DNA from: Serripes groenlandicus
Taxonomy: Eukaryota; Mollusca; Bivalvia; Cardiida; Cardiidae
Assembly (NCBI GenBank): GCA_031761405.1
Contig: JASEVX010000010.1
Coordinates: forward strand, 34,837,998-34,901,997
DNA: 64,000 nt
Direction of reading: 5' to 3'
Position numbers and translations under genes: made by a program. Shown one piece after another: positions 34,741-47,300 of this stretch (positions within the stretch are counted from its first letter, which is position 1; each line of letters starts with the position of its first letter). The notes under the pieces are model-generated. The model did no database searches. It was not told where the DNA came from and saw only the letters and a program-made list of their open reading frames with translations.

Positions 34741-35460
34741 AGCAATCAATATTTTAAGTTTTTGCCACATGTAGGCCTAGACCTAGATTTTAAACCGACA
34801 TGACCTATTTTTAGAAATTAGTCTAGCTATTGACAAGACAAACTGTCTAACAAAGTGTCAAGCTGCTGATGCAAATAATGCAGTCTCTAGTATTAAAAAT
34901 ATTTTTCTCAAATTTAGCCTATTGACCAAGTTTTTGACAGAACACGACCTTCACTAAAACTTAGATTAGATATCATGAAGAAATCTATTAAAAATGTGGT
35001 TTCCACAATATTCAAAAAGTTTTCCATTAATTTGGCGAAGTGACCTACTTTTAGACCCGACATGACCCATTTTCAAACTTGGCCTAGATATCAGCAAGAA
35101 ACATATTAATTTGGCATAGAAACCTAGTTCTTTACCGGACATGACCTACTGGTATATATTCGAACATAGACTAGATATCATCAAGGCAATTATTCTAATA
35201 AAGTTTCAATATATGCTGATTGTTCAAATTAAAAATGCAGCCTCAAGAGTGTTCACAAGATTTCCCTTCAATTTCACCTTGTGACCTAGTTTTTGACCTC
35301 ACATGATCCAGTTTTGAACTTGGGAAATATTTGATAGAGATAAATGTTCTGATAAACATTCAATAAAATTGGAGGCCAAATGTTGCCTGTAGAGTGTTCA
35401 CAAGGCAATTGGTGTTGATGCCCGACAGATGGACAAAATGTGATCACAAGAGATCACCTG
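34741..35460. repeat. Tandem non-coding repeat, 'gacctagttttt' type
   Basis: Units of roughly 110-160 bases carry 'atttggc..agtgacctagtt', 'gacatgaccta', 'gaacttggcctagatatcat' and 'tagagtgttcacaag'. At least four units are seen, ending in 'gatcacaagagatcacctgg' and 'agctaaa'. The same unit type forms 46190-47150 and 47880-48900. Confidence 0.8.
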
Positions 35461-35501
35461 GAGCTAAATAAAACTATAATGGAGTGCTCCCCGGAGCACG
35501 T

Positions 35502-35768
35502 GTGTCACCTGCCGGGGCCTTGTCAGAAAATTTAAATTTTTGACAGAAAAGGGGCAATAACTCTGATATAAAAAATATTTGGATTATCCCTTCTGTGAAC
35601 CAATTACACACATTGATATAAACATTTGTCAGAAGTTTCAATGTAATCCTTTGAGTAGACAAAATGTTATTTGAAAACGTGATGAAAAAGTGTGACGGAC
35701 AGACGGACGACAGACAGCAGACAGAAAAAAGTAATCCCTAAGTGCCTACCATGCTACGCAGGTGACAC
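35502..35768. mobile_element. 'GTGTCACCTGC' element, copy 2, uninterrupted (267 bp)
   Basis: Ends 'gtgtcacctgccggggcc' and 'ctacgcaggtgacac' carry the inverted repeat. It is in reverse orientation to 24760-25511 and lacks the 478-bp middle. Left of it, 'gtgctccccggagcac' (35484-35499) is a short palindrome also present beside copy 1, so the true end may lie there. A minus-strand 62-codon frame across it is not a gene. Confidence 0.82.
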
Positions 35769-38050
35769 AATAAAATGCTTAACTTAAACAATTTAACTTG
35801 ATTTAAACAAAATGTTTGAAAATAACTGTGAATTAGCTCTTATACCTCTCCAATGTACATATGCAGCAGAAGGTTTAATTCCTAGACAACATTGAAAACA
35901 CTTTGGCAAACGTAGAAATTGCTTGGTTAGAATAATTTCTGTTTTTTTCATAATGTTTTCAAAAGTGGTCAGCTGCAGAGTTGTCAGAAAACGTATATAT
36001 ATTCATTCCAATTTCTCAGATGTAGAGACTGTAAATTTAATCTAATCACTGTCTGATATTTTAATGTTGTGTTGTATCTAATCATACAGATACACAGGCT
36101 ACTATTAATCTAAACTATAGAAACTGTATTTAAATTTTAATGCAAAGACTTCAAAATGGTACTAATGGCTTTCCCTTAAAAATTGTTGATAGCAGGTTAA
36201 AACACCCTACAAACACCCTACAAACAAGCACGGTAAAGAGATTTACATGTACAGTAAAATTCAGACATTAATTAACAAGACAATTGAACCCATATTCAAT
36301 ACAGAAGCAAATATTCACTACCTTGTATATTTTTAAACATGTGGATTACTTTGATAACTGAAATAACCTATTTTGGTTGCTTCAGTCATTATCCATGTTT
36401 GGAAAACACAATTCGTTAACTTCAATGTTCAGATCTCCAGAAATGGCATATTTTGCATGTTATTAAAGCCTTATTTCACATCCTAATGCTAATGTTACAG
36501 CTAAACTACTAAAAAGAATCATCAGAGTGAGACCAGTCTTTGAGTAGTTACTGTATCCACAACATAGGATTAAATGAGTGCTAACTGAGATATTGTGGAA
36601 GCAATTAAGACCTGCTTAATCTTCCTTACATAGTTCTTTGGCTGTTGCAGTCAATTTTGTATGCAGGGCTAAACTCAGGCAATGAAAGAAGAGATTTCCA
36701 TCACAATGCTGAATTGGAACATCCTTGACTGGATATAAAGTCAATACATTGTGGAGTTATAAAAACAGCCATTGAATTTGGATATGGTGAGGCATGTTTT
36801 GAACTAATTAGTGTAATGTAAGTGAACAAACATAATACAAAGAAACGCAAAAACTGACACTTAATCGGTAAGATTGTAGATCAGGCAGGCCAAATGTCAA
36901 AGTTCTAGTCACCATTTCATTTTCAATGTATGGAGAAAGCAGATAAAACAGCCAGCTGTGGCGTTTAAGTAGAAATGTAACCAAACAATGTCAGGGCGAA
37001 AAACTAACAATACCTAATGACAGGATGTCTTTTTATTATCGTAAAAAGCTGAATTAAAAAAACCCATAACATTTACTACTTGTTGGATTGACTTGTCATT
37101 GGTTCAAACCTGTGCAACTTGGATTCGATAGTGAAATGACTCTGACACGGATCTGCCAATGCATTTCCATCGATGGACCCAACAATTAATCACTAATAAT
37201 TAATCAGCTGATCCATTGGTTAAATGAATATAATTATACATTGGTACGAACAAAATATACAGAAATCTATAATTTTTATACAGAATTAAATAACAATTAC
37301 ACAATCAATGTGATGCAAAATTACATCATATATGAACAGAGAATATCATCAGTGGTTTTAATTAAATTTACTTATCAGAAAAGCAGATAAACAAAAGACG
37401 ACAAACACTGTGGACAACTGCACATATGACTATGAGTGCGATACACATTTGGAACATACACATTTGGAACGCAATCCCAGTTTCATTTTAGGCAACAAAA
37501 AGCACTGAACATGTCTGACATAATAAGAATGTTGCAATGTGCTTGCTATATACTATAGTACTATACTATATGTATAATTGCGATTGTGAGGTTGCAGCCC
37601 AAACTTGCCTTATGGCCCAGCAAAACACTCCTAATCTGCACACTTTTGTTTGGTTGGATTTCAAACAAATAGTCACTCTAACCAGAACCTTATAAAATGT
37701 TAACAAGATCTAACGTTTCGCCCCAATATGGTTTTGTGACAAGTAGACATATGAAAGTAATATAAAAGACCTGTGACAAACTTATCTCCTAGAACGAAAA
37801 GAACATTCTCAACTTTTCCTGTCACTTGTTTCATAAAGGCCATTGAAATCATTTAGCAGCCGCCCACCTGCTTCCTTTAATCATCATGCCATTTGCATAC
37901 AAATAGTTTGTGAAATGTGGGCCGTGACAGGTTTGCTGACAGGTTTACGCAAGCCACTTTTCGCATGCATGACTTTTCGTAATATCGCTATAATTGACAC
38001 TTACTTCATAAACGTGTAGATCCGGCGGGCGAAATCTAGTAACCGATTCG
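35769..38050. other. Non-coding, one foldback MITE
   Basis: A degenerate foldback MITE lies at about 35858-35990 ('atatgcagcagaaggttta' ... 'ttcaaaagtggtcagctgca'). The rest is AT-rich with no recognisable gene. Confidence 0.5.
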
Positions 38051-38056
38051 CTTTAA

Positions 38057-38287
38057 ATGTATCGAAAATGCACGAAACCAGCCAGAAAATTAACCAAATC
38101 TAAATTATCAACTCTAAGATATATTCTCTATGGTGAATTAGGTGGATACCAAATAACAATCAATTTTCAGAGAAGGATGTTAATCTTCTGGAATAGATTA
38201 ATATTTACCAACAGCCATCATAAACTATCAAAAGAAATGTACAATAACATGTAAAATAACATAAATAAACAATGCAAATGGCTTATA
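38057..38287 (+). pseudogene. LINE reverse-transcriptase C-terminal remnant, part 1
   Basis: The frame reads 'LYGELGGYQITINFQRRML' followed by 'FWNRLI', typical of the region after the reverse-transcriptase domain of some invertebrate LINEs ('.YGELG..PL.I....RM..FW..L'). A stop TAA after 'MYNNM' breaks it, and the frame then continues 'NKQCKWL' to the edge of the BEL insertion. It resumes in frame at 45469. The 5' part is missing. A host-gene origin is unlikely. Confidence 0.6.
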
Positions 38288-39044
38288 TGCTGTCTCGGTA
38301 TAGAACCACTATGGAACCTTACAGCTAGTATAACCAGAGGGAGGAATATCCAATACTCGAAAAACCAGCATTGATTTCAACTTTATTCGAATACTCGTTC
38401 CTGAATATTATCATGTCCCATGCGGTAAGAACCTGCAACATACAAAGCAGGTTGTAAATAAACTGACATACTATTGCAGCATGAAACAATCTACAAGTTA
38501 AATTGTACAATAATTAGGCATGACCTTGAACATTCTACCGTCGTTCATCTTAACACTGAAGAATTATGAGATGATAATTAAACTTTTAGACATCCAAATA
38601 AACCTCAATTTATCTAAATATTACTAGGAACATAGATAGCTATGTCCCCGATATTATTCAGAATAAACCAAATAATTTCCAATATTAAATAGAAGTAGGT
38701 GGGGTGTGACAACGTCCAACTTTAAGTCAAATTCTCACATAAACAGGCGCTAAGCTTTTTAAAAAGCATGTACATGTACCGGATAAATCATATAAATATG
38801 CAACAAACTCGACCAAACTTACATCATGTGGGGCAATATTGGACATTAATCTTGTGAAACGACGAGCTTGATAATGCAGGCCAAACAACGTGATTACGAC
38901 TTCCGGAAGTAAAAACAACCGGCAAGGAACTTCCGTCTATGTCATAACAAGCGGCAAGGAAATTCCACCTATGTAATAAATTAGCGAAAAGAGCCGAAAG
39001 GCAACGCCACGTAATAAATAGAGCGCGAGAGCGTTGGCAGCACA
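38286..39044 (-). repeat. 3' LTR of the BEL/Pao element (759 bp)
   Basis: On minus it starts TGTGCTGCC and ends CGAGACAGCATA. On + it shares 'gctgtctcggtatagaacca' and 'agaggga.gaatatccaat' with the 5' LTR. Inside, towards the polymerase, the purine-rich 'caggcgggag' on minus may be the polypurine tract. Confidence 0.92.
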
Positions 39045-39383
39045 CTCCCGCCTGATATCTATGAAGATATCAGCATACAAACAATAACATAATTTATCCA
39101 AACATGTACCTCAAACTTAAGCCTTAAGTGAAATTGTTTAGACAATGACATTTTAAAGCATAAATTTATACTTGAAAATTAAAAAAATTAAAGCTTTCAG
39201 AAAACATATATATAAAAAAGCAATAACAAATGCTCAATGTTACTCACTGCAACTATTATTTCACATGTTAAATGCAATAAGTACAAACAGTAATCCCAGA
39301 TCTGAGTACAAACAGTTAAGTAACTTTTAGCAGCAAATGAAATGTTACTTCTATTTGAAGCACTCTTAATAGTATATATCAGT

Positions 39384-39710
39384 CTATATACATTTACTTT
39401 CTGCTTTCACACGAGAAACAAGTTCATGGACAGGTCTTACATAATTACTCTGTTTCCCATCTGTGAACACAACAATTTCAACTGTACGAAGTTTTTTATC
39501 CTTACTTGGAAGAACTCTCGTAACTCTGGCCATAGGCCATGCATTTCTGTTCACTTCTCTGTCTTTAAGCAAAACAATGTCATCTACACACAAAGGTTCT
39601 AGTTCATAGTTCCATTTTCTACAATTTTGTAGAGAATTCAAATACTCTCCAAAACTGCCCGGCAAGGTACTGTACCCTTTTCCACTGGGCACCATAAAGG
39701 GACTTAACAT
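39384..39710 (-). pseudogene. BEL/Pao pol tail, DUF5641-like domain
   Basis: The minus frame contains 'DIVLLKDREVNRNAWPMARV' and 'VVFTDGKQSNYVRPVHELV', the chromodomain-like C-terminal domain found after the integrase of BEL/Pao elements. It overlaps the integrase frame by about 90 bases in a different frame, so a frameshift near 39660-39700 separates it from the integrase. Confidence 0.82.
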
Positions 39711-40860
39711 CTAAATCACTCACACTGGTGGAGTCATGTACAGCCTTAGATGTAAGTAACATAGAAGGACTCAATACCTCGGGATTATCTGGGTCATTTG
39801 AAACTGGGACAATGGGTCGAGAATTTATTATGGCAGTAACCTCAGCCATGAGGGTGACTAACACATCATGTGTTAAAGTAGTGACCGTCCTTAACATTGA
39901 CTCTAAAATTCTTCGAGCTATCCCAATCATCCTCTCCCAAGAACCACCCATGTGTGACGAATTGGGAGGGTTAAAAACCCACTGACAACCATGAGATCGC
40001 ATGAAATCCTCAATTGGTTTATCCTCAACATTTATTGCCTCAATGCCGAGAAGAGCGGTTGCACCTACACAATTTGTGCCACGATCTGACCGAAACTGTT
40101 TTACAACTCCCCTTAGAGAAACAAACCTTCGGAAGGCATTTATGAAAGATGACGAAGACATTTCATCGATAACCTCTATGTGCACAGCCCATATAGTAAG
40201 GCAAGTGAACAATACTGCCCCTCTTTTAGAACTAGCTTGACCACCACGTGTTCGTCTAGACACAACTGACCACGGGCCGAATACATCGACACCTACATAA
40301 GTAAAAGGGGCAGCTTGTTGGACCCTATCAACAGGAAGATCAGACATCTTTTGCCCTAAGAATTTGCCTCTAAGCTTCTTACAAATGACACACTGAAAAA
40401 TCAGGGAGGTGACCAGCCGTTTTCCGCCTGTAACCCAAAAACCTGCATCTCTGACAGCTCCTTCTGTCAGCTGACGTCCTTGATGTTGGACTAGACTGTG
40501 AAAGTGACCAACCAAAAGTCTAGCAATATAATGCTTCCCAGGGACTATAGCAGGGTGTTTTTGACAACGGGATAGGTCACTGTTACTAAAGTGACCCCCT
40601 ACACGTAGAAGTCCATGGTCATCTAGGAAGGGATCAAGGGCCAAAATGGGTGAATCCCTGCTAAGATTGTTTTGACCTTTCAAACACTGAATCTCGTTGC
40701 TAAAGAACTCTTTTTGAACTATCCTAAGAATGAAAGACTCAGTCTGTTTGCTTAACTCTGGATATTTCAAAGACCGACAACTAGAATGCCAATCACTGCA
40801 TGGTGAACCCTTACGGTAAGACACGGCAACATGTTTAAGTACAGCAATAGCCAAAACCAA
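39619..40860 (-). pseudogene. BEL/Pao integrase region
   Basis: Integrase with a zinc-binding His/Cys part (His near residues 119-126, 'CVIC' at 157-160) and a DDE core: Asp192 in 'YVGVDVFGP', Asp259 in 'FRSDRGTN', Glu309 in 'GGSWERM'. All three catalytic residues are present. It would join element cDNA to chromosomal DNA. The first 35 residues overlap the RNase H frame, which indicates a frameshift near 40800. The end runs out of frame before the DUF5641-like tail. Confidence 0.88.
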
Positions 40861-41672
40861 GTGGAAAACTTCTCAAATCTTTTACTACTGAGCATATCTG
40901 ATTCCTGAATAATGATAGCATTGACAGATACATGGCAGCGTATCTCTTTGTCAGTTTCAGAAGCTACCACAGGGAAGAACTCTGGTACTGATTCAGTCCG
41001 CTTGTGCAGAAAATCTGGACCTGAAAGCCAACTACTTTGTTCCAAAACAACAGGATTAACACCCCTACTTCCTATATCCGCAGGATTTTGTTCAGAGGGC
41101 ACGTAATTCCACTGGCTAGGCTCACTAACCCGCCTGATTTTCTGGACACGATTACAAACATACGTGAAAAAACGTCTAGACTGATTGTGAATATAACCCA
41201 ATATTATTCTACTGTCCGTGTAGTACTTGACTTGGTTAAACTTCAATCCTAATTGATCAGTAATGGACTGAGAAATTTCAGTGGCTTACACAGCTCCACA
41301 GAGCTCAAGTCGGGGATTCGTATGACCTTTACTGGGGGCAATCTTAGACTTTCCCATCACAAACCCAACATGAAAATTAGTATTACAAGGTGTACGCCCA
41401 ACCAAGTAACCTACCGCTGATATTGCTTGTTCTGAACCATCAGAGAACACATGGAGTGACAAATGAGTAACCTCACTAAGACTGACACTCATATAACTAC
41501 GAGGAATTTTCAAGCAACAAAGCATGTCAAGACAATGCTTCCACTCCATCCACTTACTCTCAACACATTGGGGTACTGGTTGACCCCAATCACATTTCTC
41601 TGACACTATGTCCCTAAAAATCAGTTTTCCAATGATTGTAAAAGGTGAAAGAAAGCCAAGCGGATCTAACAA
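40767..41672 (-). pseudogene. BEL/Pao RNase H region
   Basis: 'DPLGFLSPFTIIGKLIFRDI' and 'HVFSDGSEQAISAVGYL' (41286-41672), then a TAA at 41286, then 'YYTDSRIILGYIHNQSRRF' and 'EQNPADIGSRG' (40767-41246) in the same frame across the stop. These are the Pao-type linker and RNase H motifs, with the expected Asp residues in 'FSDGS' and 'YTDS'. Frameshifts lie at both ends, near 41670 and 40800. Confidence 0.85.
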
Positions 41673-42647
41673 GCAACAGTGTCCAAAATACCACGTCTTG
41701 TGAAGGGGTGACTAGAGGTTTCTACCTTAAAGCTGAAACAATCGAGCTCCAGATTCCAACAAACACCTAAGCTTCGCTGAAGTGGTAACATGTCACTTTC
41801 AAAGTCAAGACACTTCATGTCCTTTGCTAAATCTTCAACATTAAAACTACGCATGACTTGTACACTGCTAGATGCAATTTTGTGAAGACGTAGGCCACAA
41901 ACACCCAAATCCTTCTGAGTTCTCTTAATGAGATCAACAACTTGACCTGGAGATGACTTAGATGTGAGACCATCATCTACATAACAATTATTACGCACAC
42001 AATCTTGAACATCGGAATCTGAGTTCTCAACTGTCCTATGTAAACCATATGATGCCACTGCCGGTGACGAACTGTTACCAAACACGTGTACTGTCATCCG
42101 GTATCTATCATTTCTTGACTAGGGTCATTCTCTATGTACCACAAAAACCAAAATGTTTTTTATCTACTAGGAAGCAATAGAACATTTGCTCAATATCACC
42201 TATTGCAGGAACCAACTCTGTTCGAAACCTCATAAGAACACCTACTAAGTTGTTTGTTAGGTCAGGCCCACTTAACAAGACGGAATTCAAGGAAACACCC
42301 CGAGATTGTGCGGAAGAATCAAATACTGCTCGTATTTGATTTGGTTTCTTTGGATGAAAGACTCCAAACACTGGCAAATACCAGCATTCCTCATTATCAG
42401 TAAGGGGAGGGGCAATTTCTGCGTGGCCTTTGTCAAAGATCTTAGCCATAAATTCAACCATTAGATTTCTCTTAACAGGATTTTTCATCAAGCTGGAATG
42501 AAGTGACCTAGCTCTGCGTACAGCGTCTGGTCTATTATTAGGAAGACGTGACCTAGAAGACCGAAAGGGTAGGGGGGCACTCCATTTACCATCTGAAGTT
42601 TTACGGAACCCTTTATCAATCAAACCTAAGAACTCTATATCATCCAT
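41666..42647 (-). pseudogene. BEL/Pao reverse transcriptase region
   Basis: The N-terminal part (42132-42647) has 'RAVFDSSAQSRGVSLNSVLL' and 'IGDIEQMFYCF'. The C-terminal part (41666-42097) has the catalytic 'NNCYVDDGL' (YVDD at residues 39-42 of that segment). The join between them at 42090-42140 is broken by at least two frame changes. The enzyme would copy element RNA into DNA. Confidence 0.88.
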
Positions 42648-43099
42648 AGATGGACCTTACCTAAACACATCTCACCAATTACTACCCAACCAAGTCCTAG
42701 CTTTTGGCCAAAAGGGGCACCCGGGGGACCTATGATTTGGTTCTGGATATGATGGGCCTCAACCAGGTCTCGACCTATAAGAAGCAAAATCTGAGCCTCA
42801 TTGTCTATCTCTGGAATGAAACCTGCTAGGTGGGATAAATGAGGATGAAATCCTACATCATGAGGTGAACATATCTCATTCCTATCATTTGGAATGTCTT
42901 GGCACTCAATAAGAGTGGGTAATTGGTAAGTAACTGAACCATCTACAGACATGACAAAACAACCACTTGCCCGGCGACCCTGTGCAACACGGGTACCAGC
43001 ACAAGAATTAATTGTGTATTCAAATTCTTGACTATTAATATTCAACATATCAAACCACTCTGGTTTTGCTAATGAAGAATCGCTTTGATCATCTATCAT
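42635..43099 (-). pseudogene. BEL/Pao aspartic protease region (DUF1758-like)
   Basis: Begins 'MIDDQSDSSLAK', where 'DDQS' occupies the retropepsin active-site position. It continues to 'LLLIGRDLVEAHHI' and 'LGLGWVVIGE', the flap and second strand of Pao-type proteases. The frame continues upstream ('KTVNCYAM') until a stop near 43150 separates it from gag. Confidence 0.82.
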
Positions 43100-43229
43100 A
43101 GCATAACAATTGACAGTTTTATAAGGATTATCAGATCTACCAATACTTAATTAGTACAATTTTGGTACATGATTTAGCAAAACTATTTCTACAAATTTGT
43201 GTACAACTGTTATTCACTCGAAAGTTTGT

Positions 43230-44666
43230 CTACCCGCCATTCTGTTGCTCATGCCTTAATGTTATTTGCCCACCTCTGTGTTGTGCTTGTTGTAAATCAT
43301 CTCTATGTCTAACACTTTCTCCTTGTGGCCAATCAATATGCATTGCCCCAGGATGATATGTGCTACCACAATCACATCTAACACTAACTCTACAATTATT
43401 AGCACGATGTTTCTTTGATTCACAGCACTTGAAACATATGTTTCGATCACTAAGGAATGCTTTCCTTTTTTCAAAAGATTTTGACTTGAAAACGCGACAC
43501 TTGTTTAAACTATGATTACTTCTGTGTAACAAGCAGTATTTTTCTAGGTTTCTGGTATTATCATTCACAACTTCTGTTTTCTTGGTTACGACTGATGCCC
43601 TTCGGTATCCTGTGTTGCCTTGATTAGACGACTGACTTGGTCCAACTGGAAGAAGACTAGGATCATTGCGGATCCTAGACTGCTCATTGACGAATTTACA
43701 AAACACTTCGAAAGGTGGATATAGCACAGAATGATCCTCCTTGTAGTGGTACACCTTGGTTGCCCACCTTTCATGTACAGTAGATGGAAGCTTAGCGATA
43801 ATCGGCATGACACCAACAGAAGAATCAAAACATGCTAAAGCAGTTGAATAATCAGAGTCCTTCTTAAGTGCTTCAATTATCGACAACACATCGGCTAAAT
43901 CATACCACTTAGTAGTGTCTGAAAAAGTTAACTTTGAGATTCTGTCAAGTTTATTGAGAATAATTCTGTGAACAGGTTCTGGAGAGCCATATCTCTCATC
44001 GAGACGTCGCCATAATTTCTGGATTACAATCTCTGGTTGTTTAATGTGAACAGACTTCAGTGATATTGCGTGCTTACGTAAATCAGCACCTAACCATTTA
44101 ATCAATAAGTCAATTTCTTCCGCGGGATTTACTTTCAGTTCTGTAACAACCTGTTTGAAAGTGGATTTCCAACCTAAGAAAGTTTCTGGCGAGTCATTGA
44201 AAGTAGTTATTCTTGAAACAACAAGTTATTTCTTCAACATGTAACTAGTAATGTCTGTCAAAACATCTTGTGAACTTGGTTTTGGAGATACATGAACACT
44301 TTTCATTAAGTTCTCAAGTAATTGTTGTTTGGTAATGTGAATTAAGGACAAAAACTCTTCAACTTGATATCTTTGTTTTTCGAAGATGCCTCGAAGTTCA
44401 TTTTTTAATTCTAGACTTTGTTCAGTCTTTGTAGTATCGAGAACTGAACTGTAAGTATGCACAGAGGACTTGTAAACTTCTAGCCCTAACTTCAAATTAT
44501 CCTCATATCTATTTAATTTAACAACACTTACATCAGTGGAAACTTCCTCAGATAATATTTCCGAAATGTTTTGATACTTAATTTTCATTTTTTTCTGGAA
44601 GTCTTCTACCTTCTCTTTAAATGCCGCCATGCCTTTATCAGTCAATGTCCTAATTCGACGAGTCAT
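43230..44666 (-). pseudogene. BEL/Pao gag (DUF1759-like) with zinc knuckles
   Basis: Residues 1-146 form a Lys/Glu-rich, probably coiled-coil N-terminus. After an in-frame TAA (44226) the same frame continues 'DSPETFLGWKSTFKQVV' and 'WRRLDERYGSPEPVHRIIL', the Pao gag core. Near the end are two Cys/His clusters, 'CFKCCESKKHRANNC' and 'CDCGSTYHPGAMH'. It would form the element's capsid-like particle. One stop interrupts an otherwise continuous frame of about 479 codons. Confidence 0.85.
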
Positions 44667-44732
44667 TCAAACCATAAGTCCAGATGATACACTTGACGAG
44701 TCCGGTTGATGCGTTGATGATGATGATCTTAC

Positions 44733-45468
44733 TATGCTGTCTCGGTATAGAACCATTATGGAACCTTACAGCTAGTATAACCAGAGGGAGGAATATCCAA
44801 TACTCGAAAAACCAGCATCGATTTCAACTTTATTTTAATACTCGTTCCTGAATATTATCATGCGGTAAGAACCTGCAACATACAAATCAGGTTGTAAATA
44901 AACTGACATACTATTGCAGCATGAAACAATCTACAAGTTAAATTGTACAATAATTAGGCATGACCTTGAACATTCTACCGTCATTCATCTTAACACTGAA
45001 GAATTATGAGATGATAATTAAACTTTTAGACATCCAAATAAACCTCAATTTATCTAAATATTACTAGGGACATAGTCCCGATATTATTCAGAATAAACCA
45101 AATAATTTCCAATATTAAATAGAAGTGGGTGGGGTGTGACAACGTCCAACTTTAAGTCAAATTCTCACATAAACAGGCGCTAAGCTTTAAAGCATGTACA
45201 TGTATTGGATAAATCATATAAATATGCAACAAACTCGACCAAACTTACATCATGTGGGGCAATATTGGATCTTAATCTTGTGAAACGACGAGCTTGATAA
45301 TGCAAGCCAAACAACGTGATTACGACTTCCGGAAGTAAAAACAACCGGCAAGGAATTTCCGCCTATGTCATAACAAACGGCAAGGAAATTCCACCTATGT
45401 AATAAATTAGCGAAAAGAGCCGAAAGGCAACGCTACCTAATAAATAGAGCTTGAGCGGTGGCAGCACA
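44733..45468 (-). repeat. 5' LTR of the BEL/Pao element (736 bp)
   Basis: Matches 38286-39044 with scattered substitutions and short deletions (for example 'atgtcccatgcgg' against 'atgcgg'). Just inside it on minus lies a run of ATC triplets ('gtaagatcatcatcatcaac'), where a primer binding site would be expected; none is recognised. Confidence 0.92.
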
Positions 45469-45473
45469 GCTTA

Positions 45474-45670
45474 CATTTTTAATAGATATTCTACTTAAAG
45501 CAGGTGATGGAATAATCTGGGTGACACAAAATCACAACAAAGTAAAAAATATACATTTAATAATAAAACAAAATTTTACTGATCAGTTTAAACAAAAGTC
45601 CCAGGAAACAAAACAATCTCAAAAAGGGAGAAATAACAATACCTTCAAAACTGAATTAAATAATATTTGA
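45474..45670 (+). pseudogene. LINE reverse-transcriptase C-terminal remnant, part 2
   Basis: After removal of the BEL element and one GCTTA copy, the frame from 38285 continues as 'TFLIDILLKAGDGIIWVTQ', then 'KQNFTDQFKQKSQE', and stops at 45668. This matches the far end of the same LINE protein ('..ILDE.GL..IW..Q', '..L.DQF.Q.W'). The LINE copy was therefore already in place, and already carried a stop, when BEL inserted or soon after. Confidence 0.6.
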
Positions 45671-46189
45671 ACATTATGTGTCCATTCTTTCTTCATCTTT
45701 AGCAATAAACACGTTTAGAACATATTCAGAACAGCCAGACACAGTTTACCCGTCGAGACTGGGAGCTGGGATGGAACGTCACCCCTGCAAGACATGCAAT
45801 ATATGTACCTTAAATAAACAAGGTGACGAATTACCTTTTTTCCTGTCCTAATTTCTCTAAAAAAATCTATGTTCTCAAAAACACGTGATACATAACACAT
45901 ACGGTTTTACCCGAAGACTGAACGTGATTAACTCATCGAATTAGCCAACTTGTTATCAGTAATACTCAGAGAAACTCGAAAATAACCATAAAACTAGATT
46001 AATAGTAATCAAAGTACTGAAGGTACTTTTAACAAATTATATTTGAACTTGTTTGGATAGTATAATGGTTGTTGGTGTCTAAATTACTTTCATTTGTGCA
46101 TACTTGCAATTATTCATATGTTTAAAGAAAATATAGGTAACAAGTAATCCCTGCTCAAGCTTTCAAAAACATTCTCAGACAGTTGTTTG
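45671..46189. other. Non-coding, nothing recognised
   Basis: AT-rich with short open frames only; presumably the LINE 3' untranslated part followed by unrelated sequence. Confidence 0.45.
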
Positions 46190-47150
46190 GGCGCTCTTGT
46201 TGGTTGTCTGCAATCTGGCAATCTATGCAAAACACATAAAGACAATTATTCTGACAAAGATTCAAAATGCAACCTCCAGAGTGTAAACATGATTTTCCTT
46301 CATTTGGCATAGTATCCTAATTCTCTTTACCTGATATGAACCATATTCTTACATGGACTAGATATCATCATTATAAACATTTAGACAAAATGTCAAGCTG
46401 TTGAAGCAAACAATGCAATCTCTAGAGTGATAAGAGATGTTCATTCCATTTGGCCACATGTCCTGGTTTTTGACCGGCATGACCTATATTGGATCTTATG
46501 CGAGTTATCGTCAGGATAATTATTCTGGCAAAGTGTCATCATGCTAAAGTTCAAAATGCTGTCTCTAGAGTGTTAACAAGTTTTTCCTTCAATTTGGCCC
46601 AGTGACATAGTTTTAGACCTGACATGAGCCATAGTTGAACTTGGCCTAAAAACCAATATGACAAACATCCTCAAAAATCTCAAGCTGCGGAAGTAAAATA
46701 TGCGGCCTCTAGAGTGTTAACAATATTTTCTTTCAATTTGGCGTAATGACCTAGTTAATGACCCAACATGATCCATAATCAAAATGTGCATACATATCAT
46801 CAAAATAAACATTCTAAGAAAGTGTTAACTTGCTCAATGTAATCATGTGACCTCCAAAGTCTTAACAAAGATTTTCATCAATTTGGCTTAATGACCTAGA
46901 TTCTAACCCAATAAGACCAATATTCATACTTGGCCTAGATATCATTCAGACAAATATTCTGACAATTTCAAGCTACTGAAGCGAAAATGCGGCTTCTATA
47001 GTGTTAACAATATTTTCCCTCAATTTGGCCTAGTAACCTAGTTTTTTATCCGTCATAACCGATATTCAAACACGGCCTACACGACAGACATAATGTGATC
47101 CCAATACCTTACCTATAGCACTTTGTGCTCAAGTGAGCTAAAAACATTAT
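46190..47150. repeat. Tandem non-coding repeat, 'gacctagttttt' type
   Basis: At least six units of about 120-160 bases with 'caatttggc..agtgacctag', 'acctgacatgagccata' and 'tctagagtgttaacaa'. Ends with 'cactttgtgctcaagtgagc' and 'taaaaa'. Confidence 0.8.
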
Positions 47151-47300
47151 GGCAAAAGACAAAATTGCTTATCATGCGCAATTTCTTCCTTTCCTACATT
47201 GTTTACAGTTGTTTTTAAGAAATATCCTTCACTGATAAAGTTTACATTTTATGGGTTTTTTAAAGCCGTCTTCTGCAGATTTGTGGCTGATGTAAAAAGG
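47151..47300. mobile_element. Foldback MITE, partial
   Basis: 'aaacattatggcaaaagaca' with 'aaattgcttatcatgcgcaa' is the family's central palindrome, followed by 'taaagccgtcttctgcagat'. Confidence 0.6.

Larger units (their letters stand above)
38286..45468 (-). mobile_element. BEL/Pao LTR retrotransposon, complete outline, defective
   Basis: Two direct LTRs (38286-39044 and 44733-45468) flank gag, protease, reverse transcriptase, RNase H, integrase and a DUF5641-like tail, all on the minus strand. GCTTA at 38281-38285 and 45469-45473 is the target duplication. The flanking LINE frame joins exactly across it. The coding region carries in-frame stops and several frameshifts, so it cannot act alone. 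LTRs differ by scattered substitutions and short indels, implying a moderate age. Confidence 0.93.

Noticed and set aside
43162..43356. Cys-rich plus-strand frame
   Set aside because: It is the complement of the BEL/Pao gag zinc-knuckle region on the minus strand.
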